Below are positions 8,600 to 16,742 of a DNA stretch of 64,000 bases, one piece after another (the stretch's first letter is position 1; each line of letters begins with the position of its first letter). The DNA comes from Microbispora catharanthi (GTDB taxonomy: Bacteria > Actinomycetota > Actinomycetes > Streptosporangiales > Streptosporangiaceae), in NCBI RefSeq assembly GCF_006334915.2, contig NZ_VDMA02000019.1, positions 62,001 through 126,000 of the forward strand, given 5' to 3'. A program made the translations under genes and the position numbers. The notes beneath the pieces were generated by a model, which worked only from the letters and a program-made list of their open reading frames with translations, was not told where the DNA came from and ran no database searches.

Positions 8600-11491
8600 A
8601 TGAGCGTGCCGCTGAATCGTCGACACTTCATCGCGACCACTGCGGCGACCGTCGGCGCTGCCGTGCTCCCCTCGGCGATCTCGGCTGGCCGGGCCGCTGC
8701 CGCCGTGCCGCCGCAGCTGACGCTGCCGCAACGCGGCATCTACGACACGGCTGCCGCCGCGAGTTGGACCGATGCCTTCCTGAGCGGCAACGGCGAGTAC
8801 GGGGCCATGCTCTACGGCGCGCCCACCCTGGAGAAGGTGGTCTTCACGCATCATCGGTTTGTGATGCCCAACGGCACCCGTGACCTGACTCCGCCGGTGC
8901 TGTCAGGCCGGTTGCCGGGCGTCAGGGACAAGGCACTTGCCGGTGACTTCAACGGTACCACCAGTGACTTCACCTCCGGCTGGTCGTTGCGCTGGACCCA
9001 GACCTTCCATCCGGGCTACGAGCTGCGGATCAGCACCCCGGGAATGACGACGGTCAGCGATTACACCCGGATGACCGATTTCAGGACCGGGGAGGTCACC
9101 TCGACGTGGACCGACAGTTATGGTGCGTGGACGCGCCGGGCTTTCGTCTCCCGAGCCGACCGGGTGATCGTCCACGAGCTCACTCCCGCGCCGGGGCGGA
9201 CGATCGACACCACGCTGAGCGTCAACACGGCCCTGAGCGGCGTGCCGGGGTCCGTCGGCTTCACCACGCTGGCCACGGTCGGCAACGGTGACGGCTACCT
9301 GAACCTGCGGGGCACGTACCCCGCCGGGCAGGGGGCGTTCGGCTATGAGGGCGTCACCCGGGTGGTCGCGACCGGCGGCTCGGTACGGGTGAGCGGGTCG
9401 GCCATCGTCGTGGCCGCGGCGACCAAACTCGTGCTGCTGACCAAACTCGATCGCTACGAGTCGTCCACGGCGTGGGACGCGAAACCGCTGCACACGGCGC
9501 TGGGCGCGCAGAGCGCCGACTACGCGACGTTGCTCGCGCGGCATGCCGCCCTGCACACCCCGCTGTACGACCGGTCACGTCTCGACCTGAACGTCAGCGC
9601 CGCCGATCGGCAACTGTCGACCAGTGAGCTGATCGCGCGGCAGAATTCCAACCGCAACGTCATCGACCTCGCGTTGCTGGAGCGGATGTACGACTCCGGC
9701 CGTTACCTGTTCCTCAGCTCCAGCGGCGTCCTGCCACCACGGCTGACCGGCCTGTGGACAGGCGCCTGGGACGCGGCGTGGGCCGGGGACTTCACCACCG
9801 ACGCCAACGTCAACTTCCAGGTCGCCGGCGGCAACGTCCTGTCCCTCACCGAAGCCATGGACGGCTACTTCAACCTGATCCTCGGACAGATCAACGACTG
9901 GCGTACCAACGCCAGAAACCTCTACGGCACTCGCGGCCTGCTCGCTCCCTCCCGTACCGACGGCGAGTACGGCAAGATGCTGCACTTCGACAGCGGGTTC
10001 CCCGGTCACACCTGGATCGGCGGCGCCGACTGGCTGCTCTATCCACTGCTCGAGTACTACCAGGTCACCGGTGACGCCACCTTCTACCGCACCAAGCTCG
10101 CCCCGGTTCTGATCGAGCTCGCGTTGTTCTATGAGGACTTCCTCACTCGCACCGACGCGGGCGGCAAGGTCGTCTTCGTGCCGTGCTTCTCCATGGAGAA
10201 CAGCCCCGGCAACACCGGCAGGCAATTGTCGATCAATGCGACCGGCGAGATCGCCGCAGGCAAGCACGCGCTGCAGGCCGCCATCGACGCCGCCGACTTC
10301 CTGGGCACCGAGCAGGGCCCAGGCCAGGGCGTGCAACGCTGGACCGCCTTGCTGGCCAAGATGCCCGACTATCGGATCAACGGCGACGGGGCGCTCGCGG
10401 AATGGTCGTGGCCCAGCCTGACCGACCGGTACAACCACCGTCACGTCCAGCACATGTACCCGGTCTGGCCGCTGCACGAGATCAACCCCGAGGACAAGCC
10501 CGACCTGATCCGCTACGCGAGCCGCGCCCTGGATCTGCGGGGGGACGAGGGCGGGGAGGCCCACGGGGCGATCCACCGCAGCCTCGCCCGAGCCCGGCTC
10601 AAGGACGGCGCCGGCGTGTACGGCAACCTGCGGAAGATCCTCGGCAACAACATGATCTTCCGGTCGTTGATGACCTCGCACAACCCGAACCTGTCGATCT
10701 ACAACGCCGACGCCGCCAACTCGCTGCCCGCGATTCTCGCCGAGGCGTTGATCTACACCAGGCCCGGCGTCCTGGAGTTGCTGCCCGCGCTGCCCGACCA
10801 GTTCGCCAAGGGCACGATCACCGGCGTGCGCGGCCGCAACCGCATCCGGATCGAGTCGCTCACCTGGGACATCAGCGCCCGGACCGTCACCGTCACCGTC
10901 GTCTCCGACGTCGCCCAGACCGTGACGCTCATCTGCCGGCGCGGGATCACCTCCGTGACCACCAGCGCAGGCGTCGCCACCTCGCCGTTGGGCAGCCATG
11001 CCCGGCAGGTGTCACTGACCGCGGACACGACGACCCAGATCACCGTCGAGCTGGGCGCCGGCGGCCCGTCCAGCGGCGTCGTCCGCCTGGTCAACCGCAA
11101 CAGCGGCAAGGTGCTGGACGTCTACGGCGGCTCCACCGCCGACGGCGCCGCCGTCGTCCAGTGGCCATGGACCGGCGGCGCCAACCAGCAGTGGCGGATG
11201 ACGCAGAACTCCGACGGCTCGTTCCGGCTGACCAGTGTCGGCAGCGGCAAGGCCCTCAGCAGCCCGAACGCCAACCAGGGCGCCGCTCTCGTCCAGATGA
11301 CCGACGCCAACGGCACGAACCAGCGGTGGAAACTCGTCCCCGCGGCCACGAGCGGCTACTACCGGCTCGTCAACGTCGGCAACGGCCTGTGCGCGGACGT
11401 CGAAGGCGGCTCCACAGCCGACGGCGCCCGGATCATCCAATGGCCCGAGAACGGCGGCACCAACCAGGAATGGCAGATCGTCACCGTGTGA
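8600..11491 (+). CDS. Secreted GH95-family glycoside hydrolase with ricin-type lectin domain
   Basis: The family is mainly alpha-L-fucosidases that act by inversion, with some L-galactosidases. This 963-residue enzyme starts with a twin-arginine signal (NRRHFIATTAA), so it is folded before export. The N-terminal GH95 beta domain spans about 45-280. The (alpha/alpha)6 barrel follows, with NVNFQVAGGN, the PCFSMENSP motif (Glu533 aligns with the family's catalytic Glu) and RHVQHMYPVWPLHEI. A C-terminal beta domain contains LLPALPDQFAKGTITGVRGR. Residues about 810-963 form a ricin B beta-trefoil with three Q-x-W repeats (QQW, QRW, QEW). The family's usual NxN pair is not plainly readable, so substrate specificity is open. 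AGGAG lies 6 bases before the ATG. The next gene, 200 bases on, carries the same kind of lectin tail. Confidence 0.8.
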   Translation: MSVPLNRRHFIATTAATVGAAVLPSAISAGRAAAAVPPQLTLPQRGIYDTAAAASWTDAFLSGNGEYGAMLYGAPTLEKVVFTHHRFVMPNGTRDLTPPVLSGRLPGVRDKALAGDFNGTTSDFTSGWSLRWTQTFHPGYELRISTPGMTTVSDYTRMTDFRTGEVTSTWTDSYGAWTRRAFVSRADRVIVHELTPAPGRTIDTTLSVNTALSGVPGSVGFTTLATVGNGDGYLNLRGTYPAGQGAFGYEGVTRVVATGGSVRVSGSAIVVAAATKLVLLTKLDRYESSTAWDAKPLHTALGAQSADYATLLARHAALHTPLYDRSRLDLNVSAADRQLSTSELIARQNSNRNVIDLALLERMYDSGRYLFLSSSGVLPPRLTGLWTGAWDAAWAGDFTTDANVNFQVAGGNVLSLTEAMDGYFNLILGQINDWRTNARNLYGTRGLLAPSRTDGEYGKMLHFDSGFPGHTWIGGADWLLYPLLEYYQVTGDATFYRTKLAPVLIELALFYEDFLTRTDAGGKVVFVPCFSMENSPGNTGRQLSINATGEIAAGKHALQAAIDAADFLGTEQGPGQGVQRWTALLAKMPDYRINGDGALAEWSWPSLTDRYNHRHVQHMYPVWPLHEINPEDKPDLIRYASRALDLRGDEGGEAHGAIHRSLARARLKDGAGVYGNLRKILGNNMIFRSLMTSHNPNLSIYNADAANSLPAILAEALIYTRPGVLELLPALPDQFAKGTITGVRGRNRIRIESLTWDISARTVTVTVVSDVAQTVTLICRRGITSVTTSAGVATSPLGSHARQVSLTADTTTQITVELGAGGPSSGVVRLVNRNSGKVLDVYGGSTADGAAVVQWPWTGGANQQWRMTQNSDGSFRLTSVGSGKALSSPNANQGAALVQMTDANGTNQRWKLVPAATSGYYRLVNVGNGLCADVEGGSTADGARIIQWPENGGTNQEWQIVTV

Positions 11492-11691
11492 CACCGGGGA
11501 CCCGGCCGCGTTCCGTCGCACTACCCCGCTATCCGGCCCCTCGGCCCGCAAGGTGCACGGCCCTGCGATCGACGTCCGCAACTGCAAGACAGAGGCGCCC
11601 CGCCCGCGCAACGGCACATCCCGATGAGTTCTGCCAAGGCGGGGTGATCTCGCGGCGAAAATCTGCTCGGAACCAGCGAAAGGAACAGAGC

Positions 11692-14385
11692 GTGAAGTCA
11701 GCCCTGTCCACCACTGAGAAGGCGTTAGCAGCGCTCGCGGTGTTCGTCGCCGCTGTGTTGCTGCCGACCTTCGCAGGCAGTACGCCGGCCTCGGCAGCGG
11801 CCCAGGCAACCTACTACGTCGCCCCCGACGGCAATGACGCCGACCCTGGAACGATCACGTCACCGTTCAGAACCCTGCAGCGCGCGAGGGACGCCGTTCG
11901 CACGGTGAACGCCAACATGACAGGCGACATCTACGTGTACCTCCGCGGGGGGAACTATCCAGTCAGCAGCACAATCGACTTCACGCCGGCCGACTCCGGC
12001 ACGAATGGTTACCGGGTCATATACGCCGCGTACCAGAACGAGACGCCGATCCTCAGCGGAGGCGTTCAGGTAACCGGATGGACGCAGCACAGCGGTAACA
12101 TCTGGAAAGCCCCGCTGAGTCGCAGCAACAAGCTCCGTGCGCTCTATGTCAACGACAAGCGAGCGTACATGGCTTCGAAGACAATAGGCTCGCAGGGGTG
12201 CTACGGAACCTACACCATCACGGCAGGACAGGCGTCCTGGGCGTGGGAATCGGGTTCGCAGTGCGCGGGGGCGAAGTACAGTCTGGGCGACTTTCCCGCT
12301 ATCGCCGCCAATCAGGACGACATCGAAATAGAGACGTCGACGACCTGGACCACGGCCATCGTGGGAGTCCGGCAGGTCACCTCTGACGGCACGAACCGTA
12401 TAGCTCTGTTCCAGCAGCCGGGAGCGGCCATCGCCCAGGGCGCCTTCAACGGGAACGCCCAGGTCGGCGGCACCCACAAGGTCATGAACGCCTACGAGTT
12501 CCTGGACACGCCGGGCGAGTTCTACTTCGACAAGACGAGCAAGACCTTGTACTACTACAAGGCGAGCTCGGAAGACATGACGACCGCGGCGGTCTGGGCA
12601 CCGAACAATGTGTCCACCCTTCTCAGGGTCGCCGGCACGTCCACGAGCAACCGCGCCCGGAACATCACATTCTCCGGCCTCACGGTCCAGCACTCCGACT
12701 GGAACCTGTTCAACGTGGCCGGCTCGGTGCTCAAGCAGGCCCAGCAGGGCAACCTCGGCGCACTCGCCTATGCCAAGCAGAACTTCCACGTCTATTACTA
12801 CCGCAATGTCGACCTGGCGCCCGGCATGATTCAGATCGAGAACGCCGACGGGCTCGTCCTGCAGAACAACCGGATCCAGCACACCGGCGTCGACGGAATC
12901 ACCTTGGCCAACGACGTGGTGAACACGCAGTTGATCGGGAACTACACCAACGACATCGCCGGATCCGCCATCTCTGTGGGCCATCCCCAGCATGTCTACA
13001 TCGGGGACTACACCGCGACGAATCACGAGAAGTATCCGGCTCAGGCCGAAGGAGCGCCCAAGAACATCGAGATAAAGAACAACTACATCTACGACAGTGC
13101 TGTTCTGTTCAACGGGCACAGCCCCATCTCGGCGTACTTCGCCGACGGCTTGACCATCCAGCACAATCGGATCGAGAAAGCCCCGTGGTCCGGCATAACG
13201 CTCGGCTGGGGGTGGTGGAACTTCGACGGATCGTCAGGCTCGATCCAGCCCAACCGGCCGACCACCACGGCGAAGAACAACAACATCAGCTACAACCACA
13301 TCATCGACACGGTGCAGCGCCTGGGCGATACGGCTCCCATCTACACGCTGGGCAGCCAGCCGGGAACCACGATCAGCAACAACTACCTGCAGGGCGTCCC
13401 GGCCGGTCACAAGTACGGACTCCACCCGGACGAAGGCTCTGCGTACATAACCTTCCGCGACAACGTCCTGAGCGTGGACAAGAATGTCACGTGGCTCATC
13501 AACTCCGACGACTTCGGGCGTAAGCATGATCTGAGCATCACGCAGACATACGGCCCTATCAACAAAGTCTCCAACAAGAACCTGCCGAACAGCACGATCC
13601 AGGACATCCTCGTATCGTCCGACTACGTCTGGCCGTCGCAGGCGTATGGCATCGCCGTGAACTCCGGACTCGAGGACACGTACAGGAACATCATCCCCCA
13701 GAGCAATCTTTCTCTGCCGGACTACGTCCTGCCCGCCAGCACGTTCGTCGGCGCCGGTGTGACATCGATTCCCATCCGGAGCACGGGCGACGCGAGCAAG
13801 ACGGTCTGGCTGGCTCCCTCGGGTACGACCTCCTTCACCGCCGGCAACACGATGACCAGGGCAAGCGGAACCGCGACCTCCATCGCCGTTCCGACGTCGA
13901 CCGGTGAGTATCGGCTCTACGTGGTGGACGCCCAAGGGAACCGATCGGCTGAGTCGAAATCGCTCGTCAGGCAAGGCAACGGCGGGAGCGGCCAGCAGAG
14001 CGGCTCGATCGTGGGCGGCCAGTCGGGTCGATGCGTGGACGTCAGCGGCGGCACTGCGACCAACGGCGCTCAGGCGCAGCTGTGGGACTGCAACGGACAG
14101 ACCAACCAGCGGTGGACGTACACGTCCAGCAAGCAGCTGCAGGTGTTCGGCAGCAAGTGCCTGGACGCCTACGGCCAGGGCACCTCGAACGGCACGCAGG
14201 TGGTGATCTGGGACTGCAACGGACAAACCAACCAGCAGTGGAACCTGAACTCCAACGGCACCATCACCGGTGTGCAGTCCGGGTTGTGCCTGGACGCCAA
14301 CGGCGCCGGCACCGCCAACGGTACGAAGATCATTCTGTGGTCGTGCAACGGCGGCGCGAACCAGCAGTGGAGCCTGCGCAGCTGA
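11692..14385 (+). CDS. Secreted right-handed beta-helix enzyme (GH141-like) with ricin-type lectin domain
   Basis: This 897-residue exported protein has a Sec signal peptide of about 36 residues ending ASAAA. It continues with YYVAPDGNDADPGT and FRTLQRARDAV, the opening of parallel beta-helix enzymes. The central 600 residues show the regular short strands of a right-handed helix (NITFSGLTVQHS, GITLANDVVNTQ, IEIKNNYIYDS). GH141 (fucosidase/xylanase) is the family I find most like it, by general pattern only; a polysaccharide lyase is the alternative. Residues about 770-897 are a ricin B trefoil with QRW, QQW, QQW. I chose the GTG at 11692, preceded by AAAGGAA. At least seven ATA codons and many AT-ending codons set it apart from its neighbours and suggest transfer. 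It is probably co-expressed with the GH95 gene upstream. Confidence 0.7.
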   Translation: MKSALSTTEKALAALAVFVAAVLLPTFAGSTPASAAAQATYYVAPDGNDADPGTITSPFRTLQRARDAVRTVNANMTGDIYVYLRGGNYPVSSTIDFTPADSGTNGYRVIYAAYQNETPILSGGVQVTGWTQHSGNIWKAPLSRSNKLRALYVNDKRAYMASKTIGSQGCYGTYTITAGQASWAWESGSQCAGAKYSLGDFPAIAANQDDIEIETSTTWTTAIVGVRQVTSDGTNRIALFQQPGAAIAQGAFNGNAQVGGTHKVMNAYEFLDTPGEFYFDKTSKTLYYYKASSEDMTTAAVWAPNNVSTLLRVAGTSTSNRARNITFSGLTVQHSDWNLFNVAGSVLKQAQQGNLGALAYAKQNFHVYYYRNVDLAPGMIQIENADGLVLQNNRIQHTGVDGITLANDVVNTQLIGNYTNDIAGSAISVGHPQHVYIGDYTATNHEKYPAQAEGAPKNIEIKNNYIYDSAVLFNGHSPISAYFADGLTIQHNRIEKAPWSGITLGWGWWNFDGSSGSIQPNRPTTTAKNNNISYNHIIDTVQRLGDTAPIYTLGSQPGTTISNNYLQGVPAGHKYGLHPDEGSAYITFRDNVLSVDKNVTWLINSDDFGRKHDLSITQTYGPINKVSNKNLPNSTIQDILVSSDYVWPSQAYGIAVNSGLEDTYRNIIPQSNLSLPDYVLPASTFVGAGVTSIPIRSTGDASKTVWLAPSGTTSFTAGNTMTRASGTATSIAVPTSTGEYRLYVVDAQGNRSAESKSLVRQGNGGSGQQSGSIVGGQSGRCVDVSGGTATNGAQAQLWDCNGQTNQRWTYTSSKQLQVFGSKCLDAYGQGTSNGTQVVIWDCNGQTNQQWNLNSNGTITGVQSGLCLDANGAGTANGTKIILWSCNGGANQQWSLRS

Positions 14386-14744
14386 TGTGAGGTCCTACCG
14401 GGCCGCGGACGGTCATACGCACCGCCCGCGGCCCACCCTGCCGACGGTCGGGATTCCGTCCGAAGGCGTTGCTGCCCTCGTGCAAGATGGGGACGACGAT
14501 GCGGTCTCCGGGCTTGATCTCGTCACCGCGGATACCCTCGATCGACTCCCGCGAGCTGTAGCATCCATCACCCGTCGTGTGCGACACGGCGGCGGCGACC
14601 GTGATCCCCAAGCGTTCCTGCTCCGCTGGGACGGCAGGGCCTTTCGTCCACAGCCAACCTCGTCGGATGTCGGTTCCGGTTGAAGCCTGGCTCTGGCACT
14701 AATTTCGTGATCTTCCCGCGCTCAGCTGCCAGTGCTGCTGATCA
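14386..14744. other. Gene-free stretch after the beta-helix gene
   Basis: I see no supported gene. A minus-strand frame (starting at 14611) contains a plausible-looking stretch, SIEGIRGDEIKPGDRIVVP, but it runs antisense into the beta-helix gene and has no ribosome binding site. It may be a remnant. Confidence 0.4.
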
Positions 14745-14750
14745 TGCTGG

Positions 14751-14990
14751 GTGACGATCTCGGAGTTGCTCGCGGTCCTCTTCCCTCACCTGTCCGGCCT
14801 GCAGATCGACGGCGTGTATGCCGACGGCGCCGCCCGGGATGCAGCGCCGGTCACCGTCCACCTGCAAATGAGCCCGCTCGTCCCGAGCGGCGGTCCGGCC
14901 GTCTGGCCAGGCGGACCCGCCACAGGTGTTCCCTCATCCACCAGTTACTCGCACAAGGCCGCGACCATGTCCGCCGTGGGCGGGGCGAAG
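14751..14990 (+). pseudogene. Fragment resembling the N terminus of an ISL3-family transposase
   Basis: The frame starts ISELLAVLFPHLSGLQIDGVY, the way actinobacterial ISL3 transposases start. Further on, VPSSTSYSHKAATMSAVGG resembles the strand following their zinc-binding cysteines, but the cysteines themselves are gone and the reading frame soon decays. No terminal inverted repeats are visible. The assignment rests on pattern likeness only. Confidence 0.35.
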
Positions 14991-14992
14991 AT

Positions 14993-15223
14993 CTACACAC
15001 CTCGTGCCCCGTTCGTCGCGGCGCGGCGGCGGAGCCGTACGACCAGGACGTGGAGCAGTTCGAGGGTGATCGCGGCGACCGAGAGCGCGAAAGTGAGCTG
15101 CCGGACGTGGGCGTTCGCCCATCCCGGCAACCAGTCCAGCAAGGCGTCCGGATCGCGGAGGAGGTCTCCGATGACGGCTGGGCCTCCCTCGAGAGACGAC
15201 TGGCGGAGCCGGTCAGCGACCAC
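14993..15223 (-). CDS. Small hypothetical membrane protein or remnant
   Basis: This is a 76-residue open frame with one convincing hydrophobic helix (LTFALSVAAITLELLHVLVV, about residues 43-62) flanked by arginines and preceded by an acidic helix (DLLRDPDALLDWLPGW). I do not recognise a family. It lies between two transposase fragments and may be a remnant of a longer gene. Confidence 0.25.
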   Translation of the reverse strand: MVADRLRQSSLEGGPAVIGDLLRDPDALLDWLPGWANAHVRQLTFALSVAAITLELLHVLVVRLRRRAATNGARGV

Positions 15224-15277
15224 CTCCCGCTACGCCCCGCACGTCACCGCCCACTCCCGCGTCACCGGCCCGATCGT

Positions 15278-15421
15278 GCGCGACAACCTTCCGCCACGCT
15301 CGTCAACGATCTCCACGTCCGCGTGGTCAACGCCACCACCGGAGAGCTGATCCGCGAGCTGATCACCGATCCCACCCGCGACTACCAACCCCAGTACACA
15401 AAGAAACCCCCGAACCCGTAG
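15278..15421 (+). pseudogene. C-terminal fragment of an IS481-type transposase
   Basis: The last 47 codons contain LHVRVVNATTGELIRELIT and DPTRDYQPQ, the characteristic C terminus of actinobacterial IS481-family transposases or integrases. The catalytic core upstream is missing. The final codons run into direct repeat B, so its last residues (TKKPPNP) are encoded by the tRNA terminator hairpin. Confidence 0.5.
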
Positions 15422-15467
15422 ATTCGAGGGTTTCCGATGTCTTGCGACATCACATGGTGCCCCCTGC
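15389..15467. repeat. Direct repeat B: 3' end of tRNA-Arg plus terminator
   Basis: This is the intact counterpart of repeat A (7985-8063), in the same orientation. It includes the last 13 bases of the tRNA gene, a 6-bp hairpin (15436-15451) and the terminator (15404-15433). It is a likely integration core. Confidence 0.75.
15404..15433 (-). terminator. Terminator of tRNA-Arg(CCG)
   Basis: An 11-bp stem (AAACCCTCGAA with TTCGGGGGTTT on the minus strand, one G-U pair) with an 8-base loop is followed by CTTTGTG. It lies about 22 bases past the tRNA CCA. Confidence 0.7.
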
Positions 15468-15529
15468 AGGATTCGAACCTGCGCACCCGGCTCCGGAGGC
15501 CGGTGCTCTATCCCCTGAGCTAAGGGGGC
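15455..15529 (-). tRNA. tRNA-Arg (anticodon CCG)
   Basis: The minus strand folds as a full cloverleaf: acceptor GCCCCCT with AGGGGGC, D arm GCTC/GAGC, anticodon arm CCGGC-CTCCGGA-GCCGG, T arm GCAGG-TTCGAAT-CCTGC. CCA is encoded at 15455-15457. The anticodon CCG reads the codon CGG, common in this genome. Confidence 0.95.
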
Positions 15530-15657
15530 TCAACCGCTGATAAGGCTACCAGCACTTGAAGGCCGTTCGTGACACCATTACGGCCGCCGGAGGACGCGGG
15601 CGTGTGGATCAGCGAAAACCGCGCGCCCACCCCGTCTCATTGGCTAACTTTGCCGCC

Positions 15658-16047
15658 GTGGGCGAGCTTCTGGGACGCGTGCTGGTCGTGGATGACGACG
15701 AGGTCATCCGGCAGCTCATAGCGGTCAACCTGACCCTGGAGGGGTTCGAGGTCGAGACCGCGTACGACGGGCAGGACTGTTTGGACCGCGTCCATGACGT
15801 GGATCCCGATGTGATCACGCTCGACGTGATGATGCCGCGTCTGGACGGATGGGAGACGGCCACGCGGCTGCGGGAGGACCCGAGCACCCGGCACATCAAG
15901 GTCATGCTCATCACCGCCCGGGCCCAGGAGGACGACCGCAGGCGGGGGTACGACATCGGCGTCGACGCCTACCTCACCAAGCCGTTCGACCCGGCCGAGC
16001 TGATCCAGATCGTACGGGACCTCGCCAAGGGCCCCGAGGCGCTCTGA
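15658..16047 (+). CDS. Stand-alone response-regulator receiver protein
   Basis: This 129-residue protein is a single CheY-like receiver domain with acidic pocket VDDDE (residues 11-15), phosphoacceptor Asp56 in ITLDVMMP, Thr in MLITARAQ and Lys in YLTKPF. No output domain and no adjacent kinase are present, so it must pass its signal by protein contact. The frame is open to 15556, but I chose the GTG at 15658: a TAACTT -10 element (15645-15650) lies 7 bases before it, the homology begins there, and there is no ribosome binding site. Confidence 0.85.
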   Translation: MGELLGRVLVVDDDEVIRQLIAVNLTLEGFEVETAYDGQDCLDRVHDVDPDVITLDVMMPRLDGWETATRLREDPSTRHIKVMLITARAQEDDRRRGYDIGVDAYLTKPFDPAELIQIVRDLAKGPEAL

Positions 16048-16121
16048 GCCGCATTGGTCCACGGACACGGGCACCGATTGGCCCGGGTGTGCGGGCCGGG
16101 ACGCTTCTAGCCTCGGCAAGC

Positions 16122-16742
16122 GTGATCGATGCCTCGACGTTGCTGGTGTACGCGGCCGCCTCGGCGGCGGTGGTGGCCGTGCCGGGCCCCAACCATCTCT
16201 ACATCGCCGCCCGGGGCGTGGCCCAGGGCCGCCGCGCCGGGATCGCCTCGGCCCTCGGTGTGGAGACGGGCACACTGCTCCACATCGCCGCGGCGGCGGC
16301 GGGCCTGTCCTATCTGCTCGCGCGGTCCGCGGAGCTGTTCGCGGCGGTGAAGTGGGCCGGCGTCGCCTACCTCGCCTATCTCGGCGTCCGTGCCCTGACC
16401 GGCCGGGGCTCCGACGGCGACGAGCCGCGGCCGCAGCCGCTGCGCCGGGTCTTCCTCGAAGGCGTCGTGGTCAACGTGCTGAACCCCAAGACCGTGCTGT
16501 TCTTCCTGGCGTTCCTGCCGCAGTTCGTGGATCCCTTCGGCGACGTGCCGGGGCAGGTCCTCCTTCTCGGGCTGGTCCTCGCCGTCATCGGGCTGGCCTC
16601 GGACCTCGCGTACGCGCTCACCGCCGGGTCGCTCGGCCGCCGCCTGCGCGCGAGCACGCTCAGGTACGCCTCAGGGCTGGTCTACCTGGCGCTCGCCCTC
16701 GTCGCCGCGCTGAGCGGGGCCGGGCGTACGGCGCGGGGCTGA
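16122..16742 (+). CDS. LysE/RhtB-family amino-acid exporter
   Basis: This 206-residue protein, the usual length of the family, has about six membrane helices and the signature GPNHLYIAARGVAQGRRAGIAS near residues 24-45, plus NPKTVLFFLAFLPQF near the middle. Members export amino acids or their derivatives by proton exchange; the substrate is not deducible. It starts at the GTG at 16122, 8 bases after a TAGCCT -10 element (16108-16113), so probably leaderless. Its TGA directly abuts the stop codon of the convergent hydrolase gene (TGATCA), leaving no room for a terminator. Confidence 0.88.
   Translation: MIDASTLLVYAAASAAVVAVPGPNHLYIAARGVAQGRRAGIASALGVETGTLLHIAAAAAGLSYLLARSAELFAAVKWAGVAYLAYLGVRALTGRGSDGDEPRPQPLRRVFLEGVVVNVLNPKTVLFFLAFLPQFVDPFGDVPGQVLLLGLVLAVIGLASDLAYALTAGSLGRRLRASTLRYASGLVYLALALVAALSGAGRTARG

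Larger units (their letters stand above)
7985..15489. mobile_element. Candidate tRNA-Arg-associated genomic islet (about 7.4 kb)
   Basis: The islet lies directly downstream of the 3' end of tRNA-Arg(CCG) and is bounded at the far side by an imperfect copy of that tRNA's 3' end and terminator, the geometry expected of an element integrated at a tRNA gene. Inside are two large secreted enzymes, visibly more AT-rich than their neighbours (rare ATA codons), and fragments of transposases of two families. No integrase or excisionase remains, so if it was mobile it is now fixed. The boundaries and the mobility are inference. Confidence 0.45.

Noticed and set aside
9575..10999. Long minus-strand frame (474 codons) inside the GH95 gene
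   Set aside because: Antisense shadow; Val/Gly/Gln-rich with no domain or ribosome binding site.
14330..14611. Minus-strand 93-codon frame with the stretch IEGIRGDEIKPGDRIVVP
   Set aside because: It overlaps the end of the beta-helix gene antisense, has no start signals, and the likeness to a real protein is too short to name a family.
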